Positions 22,870 to 33,394 of a stretch of 64,000 bases of DNA are shown here, piece after piece. A model generated the notes under the pieces. That model made no database searches and was not told the origin of the DNA. It saw nothing but the letters and a program-made list of their open reading frames with translations. Origin of the DNA: Trichobilharzia regenti (lineage: Eukaryota; Platyhelminthes; Trematoda; Strigeidida; Schistosomatidae); contig OX235262.1 in the NCBI GenBank assembly GCA_944472135.2, positions 85,224,903-85,288,902 of the forward strand, written 5' to 3'. How positions within the stretch are numbered: position 1 is the stretch's first letter; every line of letters begins with the position of its first letter. Position numbers and translations under genes: made by a program.

Positions 22870-24490
22870 TAAGGATAGTAATAATAATAATTAATAATTT
22901 AATAATAATTTATTTTACTTTATCCCAAAAATAGTGCTTATAATACAGAATGGAGTACTCAGCATTTGTCACAATATTGCATCTGATTTACTTAAAATAC
23001 AAATAAAATTAAACATTAAAACAAAAGTAACCAGAGGAATTTGTCCACGTTTACGATATAAAGTCAAAAATATTCGAAGCACGAATTGAGATCATTAAAT
23101 ATTAATAATAATAATAACAGTCTGTTTCACACAGTATTGTCGATTCAGTTTGGAAACTTTAGCATGTTATAGATTATCGGATCTAATGTTCTGTTGATAT
23201 CGTATAGTGAGGGAAATACAAAATTAACAGTGGTAACACAGAGTTTAAACGATGTTCACACTTATGAAAAATAAATAAATAAAAACAAAAAATTGAGAGG
23301 ATTATAAATATAAGAAATACAATGACAATCAAGTTTGGTACTGTAAGGGTGAAAAAAATGGTTTATTTAGTAGTGCAAAGAAGGTCAGTTAGTTCATGCC
23401 TGACATTATTTTCATCACATAAAGTACGTGCCAAATATGGTATAGTGGAATTTTTATACTTAGATGTACGTGCGTAAATTCTTCTGAAAAGACTTCTTGT
23501 TTTACCTGAGGAGAAACAAGGTTGGAGCTGCGGGTAGAGTGGGTGCTCAGAGTCTGACAAAATTCCTTTATCGAATTTGTTGCATGACATCAAGTGTCTA
23601 TCAGTGACAATGTCAACGATATGGCCCAATGGGATACCACTCGTCATACTGACTGACAGTCTTCAGAGTCCTACGAAGTATGACATAGTCATTTTTAAGC
23701 AATCCAGGAAAGAATAAGCAAGGGTGAACAGTAAAGAAGAATGGGTAAAATACGCGAGTTGACAAACTGTAAGAGAAGGGGTTGGGTTATGCCTGAGTGC
23801 CTCAACTTCTTAATGTAAAAAGTAAGACGAAATATTCTTTTAGAAATCGCTAGGACATGAGAAGACCAGGATAAGTCAGAAGGAAGAATTAATCCAAGAT
23901 ACTTAACTTCAGACTTGGTTTCTATATCAGTGTCATCAGTTTTGCAAGGGTCATAGAAACCAACAGCTTCATTTAACTTTCGTTTACATCGGAAACTGAA
24001 ATTAACAGTCCGGCATTTGGAAGGATTTAGTTTAAGACCGTTAGACTCGGACCATTTTCTAATTTCTGATAGAAAGCTGTTCATCTTAGCACAGTCAAGC
24101 TGGGAATTAACAGACGTTGAAATAGTTAGATCATCAGCATACTTAACAGAGTTCATTTCATCAGAGTGAGGCAAATCATGCAAGAAGAAAGGAAACAGAA
24201 AAGGAGAAAGGACAGCACCTTGAGGGACACTAACCTCAGTAAGCAAAGAAGTGGACGACTTTCCCTGACATACAATGTACTGCTTTCTTTCTGAGAAATA
24301 AGAATGCAGCCATTTGACAACCCAACAGTCAGTTTGAGTATCGGCAAGCTTGTTTAACAAAATGTATATGATACCTTGATTGAAAATAGCTATCCAGAAA
24401 AGTTCATCAGGAAACGCAAAGCCAACAAAGTAGAAAAGGATTATCCTCTGTCTGTAAATAAGAAGCCCCACATGCAACTGCAATTCAGGG
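22870..24490 (-). mobile_element. CR1-like LINE, RT and C-terminal part
   Basis: The minus frame 23695-24483 holds a non-LTR reverse transcriptase: VPQGAVLSP (motif B, residues 86-94), YADD (motif C, 115-118), GLKLNPSKCRTVNF and VKYLGLIL. Motif A is lost, as the frame before residue 40 no longer reads AFD. A frameshift near 23650-23695 leads to frame 23363-23647 (SGIPLGHIVDIVTDRHLMSC...), the C-terminal tail. The 3' region ends in (TAA)-rich sequence near 22870-22920. It differs clearly from the RTE copies and resembles CR1-group elements of schistosomes. The 5' end is truncated and the copy is inactive. Confidence 0.8.
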
Positions 24491-24539
24491 CGCGATATAC
24501 CTAGCGAAATAATTACGAAGAAGTTAATAAAATCAGTTC

Positions 24540-25200
24540 AAAGAACTTCTAATGCTGGCAAACTACAAGTCTTATTTTCTACACCATCAGTTGTGATTCC
24601 TCAGTTGAAAGATGAAGTATCTAGACTAGCCACCTCTAACTGTATCTACCAACTTAGCCGAGCTTGTGTAGCGAGTTATACTGACCGTTCCTCTGGGAAC
24701 TTGGTCTTCCGTGCTCGGGAACACCTATGGCTGTGGTCAAGTAAAGGTATATTAAAAAACACGAATAGCTTGATATTGAACCGCCCGGTTCACACTGTTC
24801 TTCATCATCTACCGGGTACCAAATAAGTTGCTAAAAACACCCAGGTGCCGCATACTTCCAACAGCAAAGGTTATCGCGTTTCGCCTTAAATAACCGGCGC
24901 TCCGTGTACAGAAAAGCAAGTCCAATCACTACTACTGCCCTGGCCTTCAGTAGAGACTATAAATTCATGATGAATCTGTACTATTATTTTCCCTAATTCT
25001 CCTAATATTCAGTGTATTGTTATATTGATGCTATCAAACTGTAATCCATTTATGCTATTATTATTGATTCAATGTTATTTAAGCAACATTAATGTAGTTA
25101 ATAACACTAATTAATTCACTATAATGTATATATAACTGTGGAGCCTGATGATGAAGTTATCGAAAAGAATATTCTTTTTTCAGTAACCATTCTTTTGAAA
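24540..25200 (+). mobile_element. PLE-1 GIY-YIG fragment and 3' end
   Basis: Frame 24593-24826 shows SNCIYQLSRACVASYTDRSS and RAREHLWLWSSKG, the GIY-YIG domain with Arg and YIG-region residues partly replaced. A tail ALRVQKSKSNH follows near 24900. The 3' region reaches about 25190 and includes cctgatgatgaagttatcga, a block seen at the 3' end of other PLE-1 copies. Confidence 0.65.
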
Positions 25201-25539
25201 AAATTTCAATGGGCATCTTTAATCCGATTATATCGTTTTATTTCGTTAGTTTCTTGTTGACCGCATACAACCTGTTAAACTATAAGTACATATCTTCAGA
25301 ACAGCATCCCTTTTGGTGAGATTAAAGGTTGACAGGTTTCATTTTTATTTTAACTCATATTATAGGCAGAAGTTAACATTTATCTGAGATAGCATTTACT
25401 TATAGAGAACAGGAAAAAGGGCATGCTTACTAATAAATAGTATAAACAGTGCCATCGCCAGACATCCTGCTGGTACAGATTATGTATGAAGTAGACACTT
25501 TGAGATCTATTAAAATCAACAAAAGAACTCAGTTATTTT

Positions 25540-25660
25540 TAAATGTGCTGAGGCGACTCCTATCCGTGGTTTAAAATCGGATTTGTGTGTTCAGAAAGAC
25601 ACACCTACTGGTTTATCTTTAATGCTGGCAAGGCTATCCCTTAACACCTCCTTTGGTTTG
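25540..25660 (+). mobile_element. PLE-1 tail remnant
   Basis: CAEATPIRGLKSDLCVQKDT matches the PLE-1 C-terminal tail only. Confidence 0.5.
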
Positions 25661-25734
25661 ACTACTTAAATTTTCGATTCAACCCTTTTGGTTCTATTTG
25701 TGTCTGTTTCGATTGTCTAAATAAAGCTCTCAGA

Positions 25735-25890
25735 GTCGGTGGCACAGCGGTTAGGTCTCTCACCGACCTGCCGGCGTACACCTGGTATCATTGGTTGGCC
25801 TGCAAATTTGGGCTACCAATATCGCATGCTGAAAATTCCATACTTGTACCAATGATAGCGTGTTGAATCAAGTTATAATCAAAAAAAAGG
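25735..25890 (+). mobile_element. SINE-C
   Basis: The tRNA-like head (gtcggtggcacagcggttag) has lost its B box. The diagnostic body follows (tggttggcctgcaaatttgg, catgctgaaaattccatact) with an A-rich end. Other copies: 43255-43445 (+) and 45110-45300 (-). Confidence 0.75.
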
Positions 25891-26250
25891 TTTATTATAC
25901 AACCCACTGCTTACTTATCGTCAATTTATCCATTTTCTGTTTTTATTACACAACAGCTTTTACAAAATGTCTTAGTCTTTCTAATTAACTTGAACTTTAT
26001 ATGAGATATATAAGTATAACTTCTGAGCACCTTTTGTTTATTATTTCAATCCTAAAGCTTACAATGTTGTGTAATTCTGTTTATTTTGACTTTACAGAAA
26101 AAATAATGAACACTGGGAATAATTTACATTAATCCTAGTGACTATACCTTATACTCAGTTGAACACATTAAAAACATAAAAGCAATTTGAATAACTCAGT
26201 GAGGACAGCTTTTGCCCAATAAGATGAATTTATTTTGATTGCACATTTTT

Positions 26251-26410
26251 CCATTATGGGTAAATTTTGTTTTGATAAAGTCTCACAGTGTTATACAGTA
26301 ATGTTTACTGATGACGTTTCGAGCACAATTTATTGCTCATAATCATATCAAGGTAATCACACGACTTCCTAAATTCATTTATATAGTTCCATTGTTTTTC
26401 TCTTGATTTT
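26251..26410 (-). repeat. PLE-2 3' terminal arm
   Basis: About 158 bp repeated in inverted form at 27797-27957. It holds the terminal hairpin GAGCA...TGCTC (26321-26338) next to CGTTTC (GAAACG on the element strand). Confidence 0.85.
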
Positions 26411-27728
26411 CACTTGATTTGATTGGTAATAGTATTTTCCATATTTCAGGTATGAGTGACGAGTCATTCCTATTGCATGTGTTGGGTGTAGACTCGATGA
26501 ACAAGGATTCAGTAATCAACCTCTCTCTCCACCTACCTAGATTACTTTTTAGAATTTTAACCCTCTCCCACCCTATTGTGTGGTTGTGTGTTAGCGCATG
26601 CATTGCAATTGCTGAGCTTTTTTCTAAATTACTTATCTTCTCGGGGTCAACCATTCTTACCTTAGCTAAATTTTTATGCTCTGACAATCTGACTACCCCT
26701 GACCTACTAGTTTGACCTATGTAGTTGACCTCACAGTCATTGCATGGTATTTTGTAAATAATATTATTTTGTCTAATTGGGTCAACTGGGTCCTTTAACC
26801 TACAGAGCTTGTCCCTGAGTGAGTTTGTAGGTTTAAATGCCACCCTAATTCCTATTTTATTCAGAATCCTACGTAGTGTCTCAGATGTCCCCTCTTTATA
26901 TGGTATAACTGTGGATGACTTATATTCTTTCTTATTTATGTTATTATTACTAGTTTCACAATTATTTTTATTTTGTTTTTGGCCTTTAATGATCTTCCTA
27001 ATGAATTTTATAGGATAGTTATTCAACACCAACGCTTCTTCTATCTGTTTTAATTCATCATTTAGATCTTTTTTTGTGCTACTTAGTGCCACTGCTCGGT
27101 TTGTTAAACATTTAACTAAGCCTGCCTTAACAGTTAAAGGATGAGACGAATTAAAGTCTAAATATCTATTAGAATGCGTTGGTTTTCTATAAACACTAGT
27201 GTGTAGTTTGCCTTCTTCTATTCTTTTTATCTTACAATCTAACATAGCTAATTCTCCTTGTTCATTTTCTGATTCAAATGTGAATTTTATTCCCTCAACT
27301 TGTGAGTTTATATGTGTCAAGAAGCTAGAGATGTGTTCTGTTTTTAACACTGTGAAAGTGTCATCCACATATCTCCACCATATTTTCGGAGTAGGGTTAA
27401 ATGTATTGAGGGCACTATTTTCCCAGCTGTCCATAAATATGTCTGCTACGATAGGGGATATTGGTGATCCCATTGCTACACCTTCTGTTTGTCTATATAT
27501 TTTGCCTTGGAACTTAAAGATAGTAGATGTGAGGCATAACTGAATCCCTAAAATAATTTCTTCAATGGACAGCTTTGTCCTATGACTGAGTTCCGGATCC
27601 GCAGTTAATTCTTTTTTAACTGCTTCTAAGGCCATATTAACTGGTATATTAGTATAAAGACTAGTTATATCAAAACTAACCATTGTTTCATCATTCGCTA
27701 GTTGAATGTCATTTATTTTATTTTTCAT
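26379..27728 (-). CDS. PLE-2 reverse transcriptase / GIY-YIG endonuclease, 449 aa, 5'-truncated
   Basis: The single frame has an RT domain: FDITSLYTNIP (motif A, Asp 20), GVAMGSPISPIVADIF (motif B, residues 83-98), RYVDDTF (motif C, catalytic Asp pair 122-123), MLDCKI and YRKPTHSNRYLDF. A linker with short Asn runs (255-265) leads to a GIY-YIG endonuclease: IYKIPCNDCEV, NYIGQTSR (337-342 with the key Arg) and RERLITESLF (Glu 407). The frame stays open upstream of the first ATG to about 27780 (PIRNRSNSRLTNSYE), where the inverted arm begins. The normal amino-terminal part is therefore missing and the ATG is chance. Catalytic residues are intact, so a truncated product might still be made if transcribed. 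Confidence 0.85.
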   Translation of the reverse strand: MKNKINDIQLANDETMVSFDITSLYTNIPVNMALEAVKKELTADPELSHRTKLSIEEIILGIQLCLTSTIFKFQGKIYRQTEGVAMGSPISPIVADIFMDSWENSALNTFNPTPKIWWRYVDDTFTVLKTEHISSFLTHINSQVEGIKFTFESENEQGELAMLDCKIKRIEEGKLHTSVYRKPTHSNRYLDFNSSHPLTVKAGLVKCLTNRAVALSSTKKDLNDELKQIEEALVLNNYPIKFIRKIIKGQKQNKNNCETSNNNINKKEYKSSTVIPYKEGTSETLRRILNKIGIRVAFKPTNSLRDKLCRLKDPVDPIRQNNIIYKIPCNDCEVNYIGQTSRSGVVRLSEHKNLAKVRMVDPEKISNLEKSSAIAMHALTHNHTIGWERVKILKSNLGRWRERLITESLFIESTPNTCNRNDSSLIPEIWKILLPIKSSENQEKNNGTI

Positions 27729-27796
27729 CTCATATGAATTAGTTAATCTAGAGTTTGAACGATTTCTAATGGGGCATAGTATTAGAGCTAAGTGTA

Positions 27797-28000
27797 AATC
27801 AAGAGAAAAACAATGGAACTATGTAAATGAATTTAGGAAGTCATGTGATTACCTTGATATGATTATGAGTGGCAATAAATTGTGCTCGAAACGTCATCAG
27901 TAAACATTACTGTATAACACTGTGAGACATTATAGAAACAAAATTTACCCATAATGGAATTACACTCTACCACAGTGCACAAGTTTTATTCTTATATCAA
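27797..28000 (+). repeat. Inverted copy of PLE-2 3' arm plus one-sided end
   Basis: This matches 26251-26410 in the opposite direction up to 27957. The extra 43 bp (tacactctaccacagtgcac, ending ttcttatatcaa) recurs on one side only in the other PLE-2 insertions. Confidence 0.85.
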
Positions 28001-28124
28001 TGCACATTTTTCGTCAAGATTTTTCATCAACTACATACAAATATGACCCGTTGTACACAATGTTTTAAAGCGAAGGAAGAAATTCGAGTTCTTTCAAGAG
28101 GAAATGTTTATCTTAGTATAGAGA

Positions 28125-28375
28125 CTAATTTTTATTCCTTTTTTATTTCTCTGCGTTCCCAAGGAAACATAGGGCTAGAGCTCCGAGGTTTCAGAAACAA
28201 TGGCGTCTTTTTATAGGATGGAGTTGTTAGTCTCATGCCCAACCTTCCCTCTTTACCGGGATTACTATCAGCCAAGCTAGGTAGAGGACTGAGCCTGCTA
28301 GGAATCGAACCTCGGACCACTTGCGTGGTTGGCCAGTGTTCTGCTATTGAACCATCGGCGCAATTGGCATATAGA
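28125..28375 (-). mobile_element. SINE-B
   Basis: The reverse strand shows the A box region, the B box in aatcgaacctcgg, the body (taccgggattactatcagcc in + sense) and the RTE-like tail (caaggaaacatagggctaga). Confidence 0.8.
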
Positions 28376-28511
28376 CTGCCAATCTTAAATTTTCCAATTT
28401 TTTTTTACTTCAACCAACCATTTATTTGTCACTTTTACACACATTTAAAAAAACGGTATTCTAGCGACTACCCTATCCTATATGAATATCTATTTAGATT
28501 TTATTTTTCAG

Positions 28512-28742
28512 GTGAGGAACTTGCTGGAATTTATTAATATAATTAGCTTAAGGTCTAATAACCCTAGTATAGATGTCACAAATCATCCTAGATCACCGGT
28601 AATGGGTGTGTTCAAAGTAGAAGAGAAAACAGTTATAAAGGACATGGACTTTATATCAACCTGGTATAGAAACTGCTTCATACTAGAACCACCACACGAA
28701 AGTTCAAAGTTCAATATTTCTTGGATCTACAATGCACAGTGA
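28512..28742 (+). CDS. Candidate terminal exon, unknown protein
   Basis: A pyrimidine-rich tract ending tttatttttcag precedes an open frame of 76 codons that closes with TGA at 28740. It reads VRNLLEFINIIS..., HPRSPVMGVFKVEEKTV, DFISTWYRNCFILEPPHESS and ends SWIYNAQ. The composition is ordinary soluble protein and unlike the transposon proteins here, which is why I keep it. No family is recognised. It lies upstream of the signal-peptide exon at 30390, so it would be the last exon of another gene. It could also be a chance frame. Confidence 0.4.
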   Translation: MRNLLEFINIISLRSNNPSIDVTNHPRSPVMGVFKVEEKTVIKDMDFISTWYRNCFILEPPHESSKFNISWIYNAQ

Positions 28743-28749
28743 AGCTCAA

Positions 28750-29140
28750 ATATTCGCTTTAGAACTATAGAATTCTGTTATCCTTAAAGAGGAAAGAAAA
28801 GAGTGAGATAAATGTTAGACTTTTAAGAGGTGCTATTTGAATAACCAAAATGCAAAGTATTTTTGATCAGGTTTAGGAGTAGATGTAAGAGAATTCGGAG
28901 TAGCAGAGCTATGCAAATATCTGTCACCATAGTTTTTGGTAGTGTTCCTCGTAAGAATCTTATAGATTTTTTACCATCAAAGATAAGTGGACACTTAGAT
29001 TTCTTATTGTGAACTACAGATTAGTTTAAATGCCTAACAGCTACTGAAATTCACTCAGTAGTATGGAATGTAGATCATTCTGATGAAACAGAATATACTA
29101 ATAAAAAAAAGAGTTAACTCCCCTCCTGCAAATTAATTAT
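28750..29140. other. No gene seen
   Basis: AT-rich sequence with no recognised feature. Confidence 0.4.
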
Positions 29141-29144
29141 TTAT

Positions 29145-29345
29145 TCCTTGTACTTGGAGTGGAGCACGGGGTTAAAAGATTTGAACTAGCGATTGTATCG
29201 TTTTCCCGGCGTGGTGTAATTAGCCTCATGCTCAATTTCTCTACTTTCCCAAGTTTACTGCCAACTAGATGGGGTTTAGAAATGTATCAACCTGGAATCA
29301 AACCTGAACCTCCAGTGTGGCTGGTGAGCATTTTACACATGAACA
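29145..29345 (-). mobile_element. SINE-B, decayed
   Basis: The reverse-strand tail (ggagtggagcacggggtt), the body (ttactgccaactagatgggg) and a weak B box (ggaatcaaacc) are recognisable. Confidence 0.55.
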
Positions 29346-29470
29346 ACCAAGGAGTACTGAGCAACTGTCTTGTCCTACTCTGGGATCTATGACGCTAAAA
29401 GAGTTTGAACCCAGGACCTTTAGAGATTACAAATTGAGACCCTTCATCATCCATCCAATCGGACAAGTGC
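29346..29470 (-). mobile_element. SINE-A remnant
   Basis: aaggagtactgagcaactgt and gtttgaacccaggaccttta correspond to the hammerhead 3' side and the B box of SINE-A. The ribozyme is broken. Confidence 0.5.
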
Positions 29471-29479
29471 TATCCAAAA

Positions 29480-30388
29480 GGCTGCAACAATCCTGGCAGA
29501 TAATACGGTTTTCTGGAAATAGAAAGGTTAAGTGATGAAGATTACTGGTCAGTAAGACCTGCGTGAATTCCACTCAGGCCCTTCATATGAAAATAAAAGA
29601 TAACTGATTGAATCTCAATAGGGGATGGGGACTTGCTAATGAATATGACACATTCTTTGGTTGTTCTTAACAGAATTGATTCAATCTAATGTAAAATACA
29701 CTTGAAAAACACCTTTCAGACATTTGTAGAATAAAATATTTTTTTCCGTATGAGTTGACTACAGTACAATAATAATAGATCATCAAAAATAAATAACTAA
29801 TTATGCACAACACATGTTAGTGCATCTACTCTTATTGTTGTCAAATGTGTATTGTGCATCCTTATTGGATAACAGATAAGTTACACAATTATACATGATA
29901 TGGTGATACACATTATCAATGTGTACACAGAACATATCTTCACTTACACACCATATAAGTGTGGTGTGTATGGTTCATTGTGCCACCTCTAACTGTCTAC
30001 ATGTTTGTCTGTCAAAGCATAAAATCAATTGAATGCCTTCATATGTATAAATTCATATGATATGATAGATAGACATGAGATAGATACTACTGTTTTGATG
30101 CATACGTATTATTCAATTATATCAAACTGTTGAATTATGATGGGCACTTTTATTATTGTTACGGTTATTATTCTCTACTTATATGCAATTGTTTTTATGA
30201 TTTTATTAAGTAGACTATAAATTATCGTCATTATCACTATCATCATCATCAAAATTATTGTACTTTGTATTTTTGTAAAAAATAATGATGACAATAACAA
30301 TAATGTTTCTTTATTTAATGAAATTATACTATTGAAAATAGTAGTAATCGAAAAAAACAAATCTATTTTTTTGCAATTCAGTACACAT
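29480..30388. other. No gene seen; region upstream of the signal-peptide exon
   Basis: Strongly AT-rich. A promoter for the exon at 30390 may be here, but I see no clear core element. Confidence 0.35.
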
Positions 30389-30389
30389 A

Positions 30390-30441
30390 ATGAAACTTAT
30401 TGTGGAGATTATTGTAATTCTGTTATTCACTTTACAATATG
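30390..30441 (+). CDS. Signal-peptide first exon of a secreted protein gene
   Basis: ATG opens MKLIVEIIVILLFTLQY, a charged start then a hydrophobic core typical of a signal peptide. The exon stops after one base of the next codon at G|GTAAGC, a consensus 5' splice site (intron from 30442). The phase (1) fits the cysteine-rich exon at 61015. Joining them gives a residue run YASA, an Ala-X-Ala signal peptidase site, directly before the mature IKCRTC. That fit supports the link, although the exon is only 17 codons. No in-between exon with matching phase was found in the + strand repeats. The 5' untranslated region is not defined. The protein family is not recognised. Confidence 0.6.
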
Positions 30442-30449
30442 GTAAGCCA

Positions 30450-30768
30450 AATTAAATAATAGTAATAATAATAATAACTTTATAAATTTGTTATAATCAT
30501 TGTTGGTAATAGTGATAGAAATGGCGTTGATTGTTAATAAATACTACTTTTGTGTATTTATGTATTGGATATGATCGGTTAATGTTTGTAATAATACTAC
30601 ACAATCCTGGTTGATGTGATTTTAACGTTCTAATGATCCATAGACAATCCACCATTCGTGTGCGCGCACAGACACACACACACACAAACATAAAAACAGT
30701 CTATGTTACTTAACTTGTTAACTTGTAGTTGAAACAGTTGACGTCTCATGGTCCACTGGTGTAGTTGG
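30450..30768. other. Intron start, short (CA)n
   Basis: AT-rich, with a short CA-rich run at about 30665-30688. No gene. Confidence 0.45.
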
Positions 30769-30769
30769 T

Positions 30770-30915
30770 TTGAAACGATAAGCAATGAGTTTGAGCAACG
30801 CTAGTAACAACATCTCTCACTTGGGATTCAGGTAATACTGAAGAGGAGAATTCTCAGAATAGGACGGTACATGTATCCCAGATTCCACAGATAATCATCA
30901 CCACCAATCAAGTAA
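30770..30915 (-). repeat. Repeat R
   Basis: In reverse it reads gtggaatctgggatacatgt and cgtcctattctgagaattct. These parallel the R copy at 11440-11720. Confidence 0.5.
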
Positions 30916-31059
30916 TATCATGTTTATCTCAATGCATTGTTCGAAGCCTCCATGGTAATAACAGACTTGTCAGAAGTAGTCCCGAATTTGAGTCCAGTAT
31001 AAATCACTCAAAGGCGAGATTCAAATAAATTCAACAAGTAACGTCTATGTAGCTGTTAG

Positions 31060-31250
31060 GTTATTTCCTTGGGCTCCGAGTGGAACATAGGTCTTCAACA
31101 ACCCATCTCAACTTTCTTCTATTTTCTGCCATACTCTTCAGTTGAGTCTACGATTACCCATAATCTCTCATCTCTGCCTCACACAATCTCCTCCATGTTA
31201 CCCTCACACTGACGACTCACTCGTCGTTTCCCATTTGGATTCCAGTCGGG
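31060..31250 (-). mobile_element. RTE LINE 3' tip
   Basis: The reverse complement carries the last part of the RTE tail up to the 3' end (ttgggctccgagtggaacat in + sense). It is diverged. Confidence 0.65.
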
Positions 31251-31504
31251 GTTTCTAGTACTGATAAAAAAAATGACAAATAGAAAATGTTCGTCACAAC
31301 TTTCATTGCAGATAGAAGCATTACACTTTACGATTACTTAAAGGTGTTACGAATGCGTGTAATTTCATGTAATCAAAAACACATGAGTCAGCAAAGAAAT
31401 CTCTTTCCGCAACTTTACTTCAAAGCTGTACAGTTACTTAGAGCGTTGATGTTTTCCATATAGATTGACAATAGAGGTCAAAAGTTATTATCAGTTATTA
31501 TCAT

Positions 31505-31995
31505 TTTGTATTATTTCCTTTAATTTCTAGAGGAACATAGGGATTCAACTGCGCGTCTCCATTGTGTTCGTTTCTCTGCTAGAGTTTTCACCCGGCTCCA
31601 AGTCTGTCCATATGCTTTCATCTCCTCTTCACATGACCTCCTCAAAGTCACACTTGCACTGACGACCAACTCGCCGCTTCCCTTTCGGCCTGGTTTCACT
31701 CGAGCAATGGCTTGTCTAGTGATGTCACTTGATGGCTCGTTTCCTCAGAGTATGCCCAGACAATCCATCTTCATTTATTCCTGCCTATTTGTTGTACAAT
31801 CGGTTCCTGCTGGGTTGGTTTTTTCCCAGAGATCCCTCTCTGTTGCTGATCTTTTCTGTCCATCTGATCTTGAGTTGTATTGAGCGAAGGCAGCTGCTGA
31901 TAAAGGTCTGTAGTTTGTATGAAATGCTCTTCATGACGCGCCAAGTCTCTGATGCGTATAGTAGCACTGACTTCACAGTTAGTTCCAAAGTAAAT
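31505..31995 (-). mobile_element. RTE LINE C-terminal fragment
   Basis: The minus frame 31785-31988 reads VKSVLLYASETWRVMKSIS and LKIRWTEKISNREG, the RTE C-terminal region. The 3' tip with ctagaggaacataggg (in + sense) lies at 31528. It is truncated at the 5' side near 31990. Confidence 0.75.
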
Positions 31996-31999
31996 CAGA

Positions 32000-32240
32000 G
32001 TGTATGAGTAATAACCATGTTTGAAAAATCGAGAATAACCTTAGATAATCAAAAGAGTTGATAATTAATAAGTCAAGTGGTGACCAACTGCTTGGAAATA
32101 CTTGACAAGAAATAAGACGACAGGGGATTGAAAATGAGTTTCGAAAAACATAAAACGAACTACACAGAGCTTATTATACAGTCATTCAGGAAAACAAAAA
32201 ATAAGAAAAGCTTAGACAATTAGTACTTTAGCCATAGAGG
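32000..32240. other. No gene seen
   Basis: AT-rich spacer. Confidence 0.4.
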
Positions 32241-32244
32241 TAAA

Positions 32245-32570
32245 AGAGGCTGAATAAAATGCTTCTGAACACCAGGTTCAGGTTTCGCCTTATGAACCAC
32301 TAATGTCTTGGGTTGCATGAAGAAGATGTAGAAGAAATCGTTTCCAATGACTCGGTAGTATTTCATATATGACTCTGAAAGAAGTCTCTGATGGTGCTGT
32401 ATGACCAGAAGTAATAATAGACTCTAGAATTGAGCTGTTAACTGTTTTACGTTCTCCTTTTGACAATCATGTTATTAAGGTTCATGGGCATGTCTAGACA
32501 ATGCTCTGCTGGTGCTACCTATGTACTTAACTCCAAAGGAGCAAGTGAATTTGTAAATATACAAGGAATC
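32245..32570 (-). mobile_element. PLE-1 GIY-YIG fragment
   Basis: The reverse strand gives IGSTSRALSRHAHEPL, SSILESIITSGHTAPSETSF and RVIYEI, in the order of the PLE endonuclease. Stops are present. Confidence 0.65.
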
Positions 32571-32844
32571 TGCTAACAGCAGGATCTTGTCTTTGACGTT
32601 CTGGTGAAATTCATGGTTATTGTGTACTTTCAGACTTACTACAATTTAAGGGATATATTTCCAAATCTGTAATATACACACTGAATATTGCATATTAGCA
32701 AATGATTACTGATAATCAATGTAATGCTTCATAGTTTATTTTTTGGGTCGATAAATGGTCAGTAGTATATTAATGTAGGGCGAAATTAAATGCGAGTATT
32801 AATATATGTATAAAACATGGACACTGGTAATATGTAATCCCATT

Positions 32845-33085
32845 TTTTTCCATTCCTTTTGCATTCCTAGGGGAACATAGGCTTTAGGCTTGAGCTCTAA
32901 AATTTCAGTAGTAGTAGTAGTGTTTTTATAAGGGATGCGGTCGTTACCTTCCTCCCAAACCTTCCCTCTTTATCAAGCTGATGACCGGCTAAGTGAGGTT
33001 TAGGAGTGTGTCTGCCGGGAATCGAACCCAGACTATATGCTTGGTTGAAGAGCATTCAATAGGTGGACCACCGACGTATATGTGA
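32845..33085 (-). mobile_element. SINE-B
   Basis: It shows the tail ctaggggaacataggctt, a short (TAG)n run, the body (ccaaaccttccctctttatc) and the B box in gggaatcgaaccc, all in reverse orientation. Confidence 0.75.
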
Positions 33086-33394
33086 TTTCATACTACTTCG
33101 TTTATTATACAGATCATATAGTGAAACAGTATTATTTATTAGATGACATCTATTGTTCCTAATCATGTCATCTTTATCTCCGCAAATTTGTAGCATGTTT
33201 TTTATAGTTGTAACTCTTCTTTTCTATTTATCATTTGTTTGGTAGAACTTTTCAGATGTCTGGTCAAGTTTCGAATCATTTATGTTGCACTCATTCTCAA
33301 TTAATCCCTTAAACAAAGCCGCAATTATAAGTCTCTTCACTTACCCTTTCATACAATACATCAGAACCATCACTTTATTTCATCTCATTGTATG

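Larger units (their letters stand above)
26252..28000 (-). mobile_element. PLE-2 insertion with inverted ends and target duplication
   Basis: This is a complete insertion unit of a Penelope-like element. The direct repeat tgcacatttttc flanks it (about 26240-26251 and 28001-28012). On the minus strand it starts with a one-sided 43-bp end (27958-28000). An inverted copy of its own 3' end follows (27797-27957), then a 5'-truncated RT and GIY-YIG frame, then the normal 3' end (26252-26410). The element inserted recently enough to keep both the frame and the duplication. Confidence 0.85.

Noticed and set aside
26308..26345. A standard active hammerhead in the PLE-2 end
   Set aside because: GAAAC and GTC are present, but CTGANGA is missing at the right place on that strand, and the other strand lacks GAAA. 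Kept only as a hairpin finding.
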